Assembly (NCBI GenBank): GCA_052387115.1
Contig: JBQTJM010000337.1
Location: 1-14,702 of the forward strand
Length of the DNA stretch: 14,702 nt
Source: JACCXJ01 sp052387115
GTDB taxonomy: Bacteria; Pseudomonadota; Gammaproteobacteria; JACCXJ01
Direction: 5' to 3'
In this document: piece by piece, positions 13,425 to 14,702 of the stretch
Layout: each line of letters begins with the position of its first letter
Position numbering within the stretch: the stretch's first letter is position 1
Translations under genes and position numbers: made by a program
The notes under the pieces: model-generated
The model's input: only the letters and a program-made list of their open reading frames with translations
Databases searched by the model: none
What the model was told of the DNA's origin: nothing

Positions 13425-14702
13425 ATGCCGGAGGCTCAGCGCCAGCGCTTCCTCGGTCTTCACTGGAAGGCGTTCCTGTGGCTGAGCGGCCTTCTGCTGT
13501 TTCTCTCCGCGGCCTTCTATACCCTCAGCCAGTATCATCTGATGGAACAGTTCCGGGCGCAACGGGCCGCCGAGGTCGCGTCCTACCGCAACCAGATCCG
13601 AGGGCTGTTCAGAGGCACCTCGGATCGCCTGGTGCGGCTCGCAGGCGCCATCCCGTCGATGGGGGACCTCGGGGACGCGATCAAGTCCGGCAGTCGCGAG
13701 CGGATCACGGCCGTGACTGCCGCAGCCCACGCGAGCCTGGGCTATGAGCTAGAGGTCCAGCGCATCGAGCTTTTCCTGGCCGGCGGCAAGGGCGAGGACG
13801 AGCGCGTGTGGCGGTGGACGCAGACCGAGGCAGAGGACCTGCCCGAGCCGCGCCTGCGGGGTGCGCTCGCCGAGGTGCGGCGCGAGGAGGCCCCGGTGAC
13901 GCTCCTGGCCTGCCAGCCGCTGTGTCTCTTGAACGCCTTCGTGCCGGTGCTCGCGGGCGCCGACAACGTCGCGGTTCTGGCGGTCGGCCAGTCCATCGCC
14001 GACCTCGTCATCGAGTTCCGGGCCATGACCAGTGCGGATCTCGCCATCGTCGTACCGGCCGGCGGGAGCGGCGGCGCGTACCTGCCCGCCTGGGGGGCGG
14101 TGGTGCCGGCGCTCACGGAGAGTAGCCGGCTCATGCCCTTGCTCGAGGATGTGAGCGGCGATGTCCCCGATCCCGCGGCCTTGAACGACGGCCGGCTCGT
14201 CGAATGGGGGGGCGCCAGCTACGAGGTACATCGCGTGCCGCTCGCGGAGTTCATCCCGGCCGAGACCGGATTCGTCATTCTAATCGCGGATGTCAGCGCC
14301 CGCCTAGCCGCCATCCGCGCCGCCGCGCGTCAAGGGTTTGTCGCGACGGCGGGGGCGCTCGGGGTGGCCGAGCTGATCCTGTTGTACCTCGTGACCGTCC
14401 CGGTACGGCGCCTGCGGCGGCTGGCCAGGACGCTGCCGTTGCTGGCCGAGGGTGCCTATGAGCGGGCGCGGATCGATCTCTCGGCGCCCAAGCACGCCGC
14501 ACCGCTGCGCGACGAGGTCGATCTCCTGTACGAGACGGCCGCGACGCTCTCCGACCAGTTGGAAGAGAATGCACACGCCATTTCCACCAAGAACCAGGAG
14601 CTCGCCGTCGAGCGCGACTTCGTCCGCGGCCTCCTCGATTCCGCCCAGGTGCTGGTGGTGACACAAACGCGTTACGGGGTGATCCAGGCGGCCAACGCGT
14701 TC
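13425..14702 (+). CDS. Membrane receptor with periplasmic sensor, HAMP-like and PAS-like regions, truncated by the window end
   Basis: An open frame of 426 codons runs to the last base without a stop. The order is a short cytoplasmic start, membrane helix 1 (about 17-34), a periplasmic sensor region (about 35-285), membrane helix 2 (about 308-325) with a following HAMP-like stretch (about 326-385, starting VPVRRLRRLAR), a coiled-coil (about 375-405) and the start of what looks like a PAS domain (from about 405, VRGLLDSAQV...). This is the front half of a transmembrane sensor; the output (histidine kinase, GGDEF/EAL or chemotaxis type) lies outside the window. ATG 13425 is 29 nt after the porin stop, with no clear ribosome site. 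Position suggests it is co-transcribed with the PstS-like and porin genes and may read their ligand. Confidence 0.85.
   Translation, partial: MPEAQRQRFLGLHWKAFLWLSGLLLFLSAAFYTLSQYHLMEQFRAQRAAEVASYRNQIRGLFRGTSDRLVRLAGAIPSMGDLGDAIKSGSRERITAVTAAAHASLGYELEVQRIELFLAGGKGEDERVWRWTQTEAEDLPEPRLRGALAEVRREEAPVTLLACQPLCLLNAFVPVLAGADNVAVLAVGQSIADLVIEFRAMTSADLAIVVPAGGSGGAYLPAWGAVVPALTESSRLMPLLEDVSGDVPDPAALNDGRLVEWGGASYEVHRVPLAEFIPAETGFVILIADVSARLAAIRAAARQGFVATAGALGVAELILLYLVTVPVRRLRRLARTLPLLAEGAYERARIDLSAPKHAAPLRDEVDLLYETAATLSDQLEENAHAISTKNQELAVERDFVRGLLDSAQVLVVTQTRYGVIQAANAF

Overview
The window is GC-rich, densely coded bacterial DNA, most likely from a gammaproteobacterial methanotroph or a close relative such as a Nitrosococcus-type ammonia oxidiser. 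Its core is a complete pmoCAB/amoCAB operon for copper-dependent membrane monooxygenase. All three subunits match the gammaproteobacterial Methylococcus-type enzyme in length and in copper-ligand positions, recalled from family knowledge. The PmoB bis-histidine copper site is present, and SohB and Fpg resemble gammaproteobacterial proteins. I favour 'pmo' over 'amo', but nothing here (no hao, no mxa/xox genes) settles the substrate.

Layout. (1) 1-3309, plus strand: an extended -10 sigma70-like promoter at the left edge, a leader of about 125 nt with two mutually exclusive hairpins, then pmoC, a 12-bp hairpin, pmoA, pmoB and a very strong intrinsic terminator. (2) 3374-4940, plus strand: a small periplasmic, C-terminally anchored protein whose predicted mature N-terminus is histidine, as in PmoB. 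It is coupled at 7 nt to sohB, an S49 inner-membrane protease. (3) 4984-5799, minus strand: mutM (Fpg), convergent with sohB. (4) 5851-9900, minus strand: a tightly coupled four-gene cassette of ABC ATPase, ABC-2 permease, GldG-like protein and DUF4340-like protein. This is the Gld-type ABC system found in many non-gliding bacteria. (5) 9968-11593, plus strand, divergent from the ABC cassette: a MutS-related ATPase with two predicted membrane segments and no mismatch-recognition domain. (6) 11695-14702, plus strand: a miniature PstS-like periplasmic protein, an outer-membrane beta-barrel protein and the start of a large membrane receptor (sensor region, HAMP-like region, start of a PAS-like region) that runs off the window.

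How the parts may work together. Region 1 makes the monooxygenase. Region 2 is placed to contribute a copper-handling or quality-control function to it, though this is inference from position and residues. Region 4 is one transporter-like assembly of unknown substrate. Region 6 looks like an outer membrane-periplasm-inner membrane sensing unit. No tRNA, rRNA, CRISPR array, insertion sequence or phage gene was seen, and no gene-free stretch exceeds about 215 bases.
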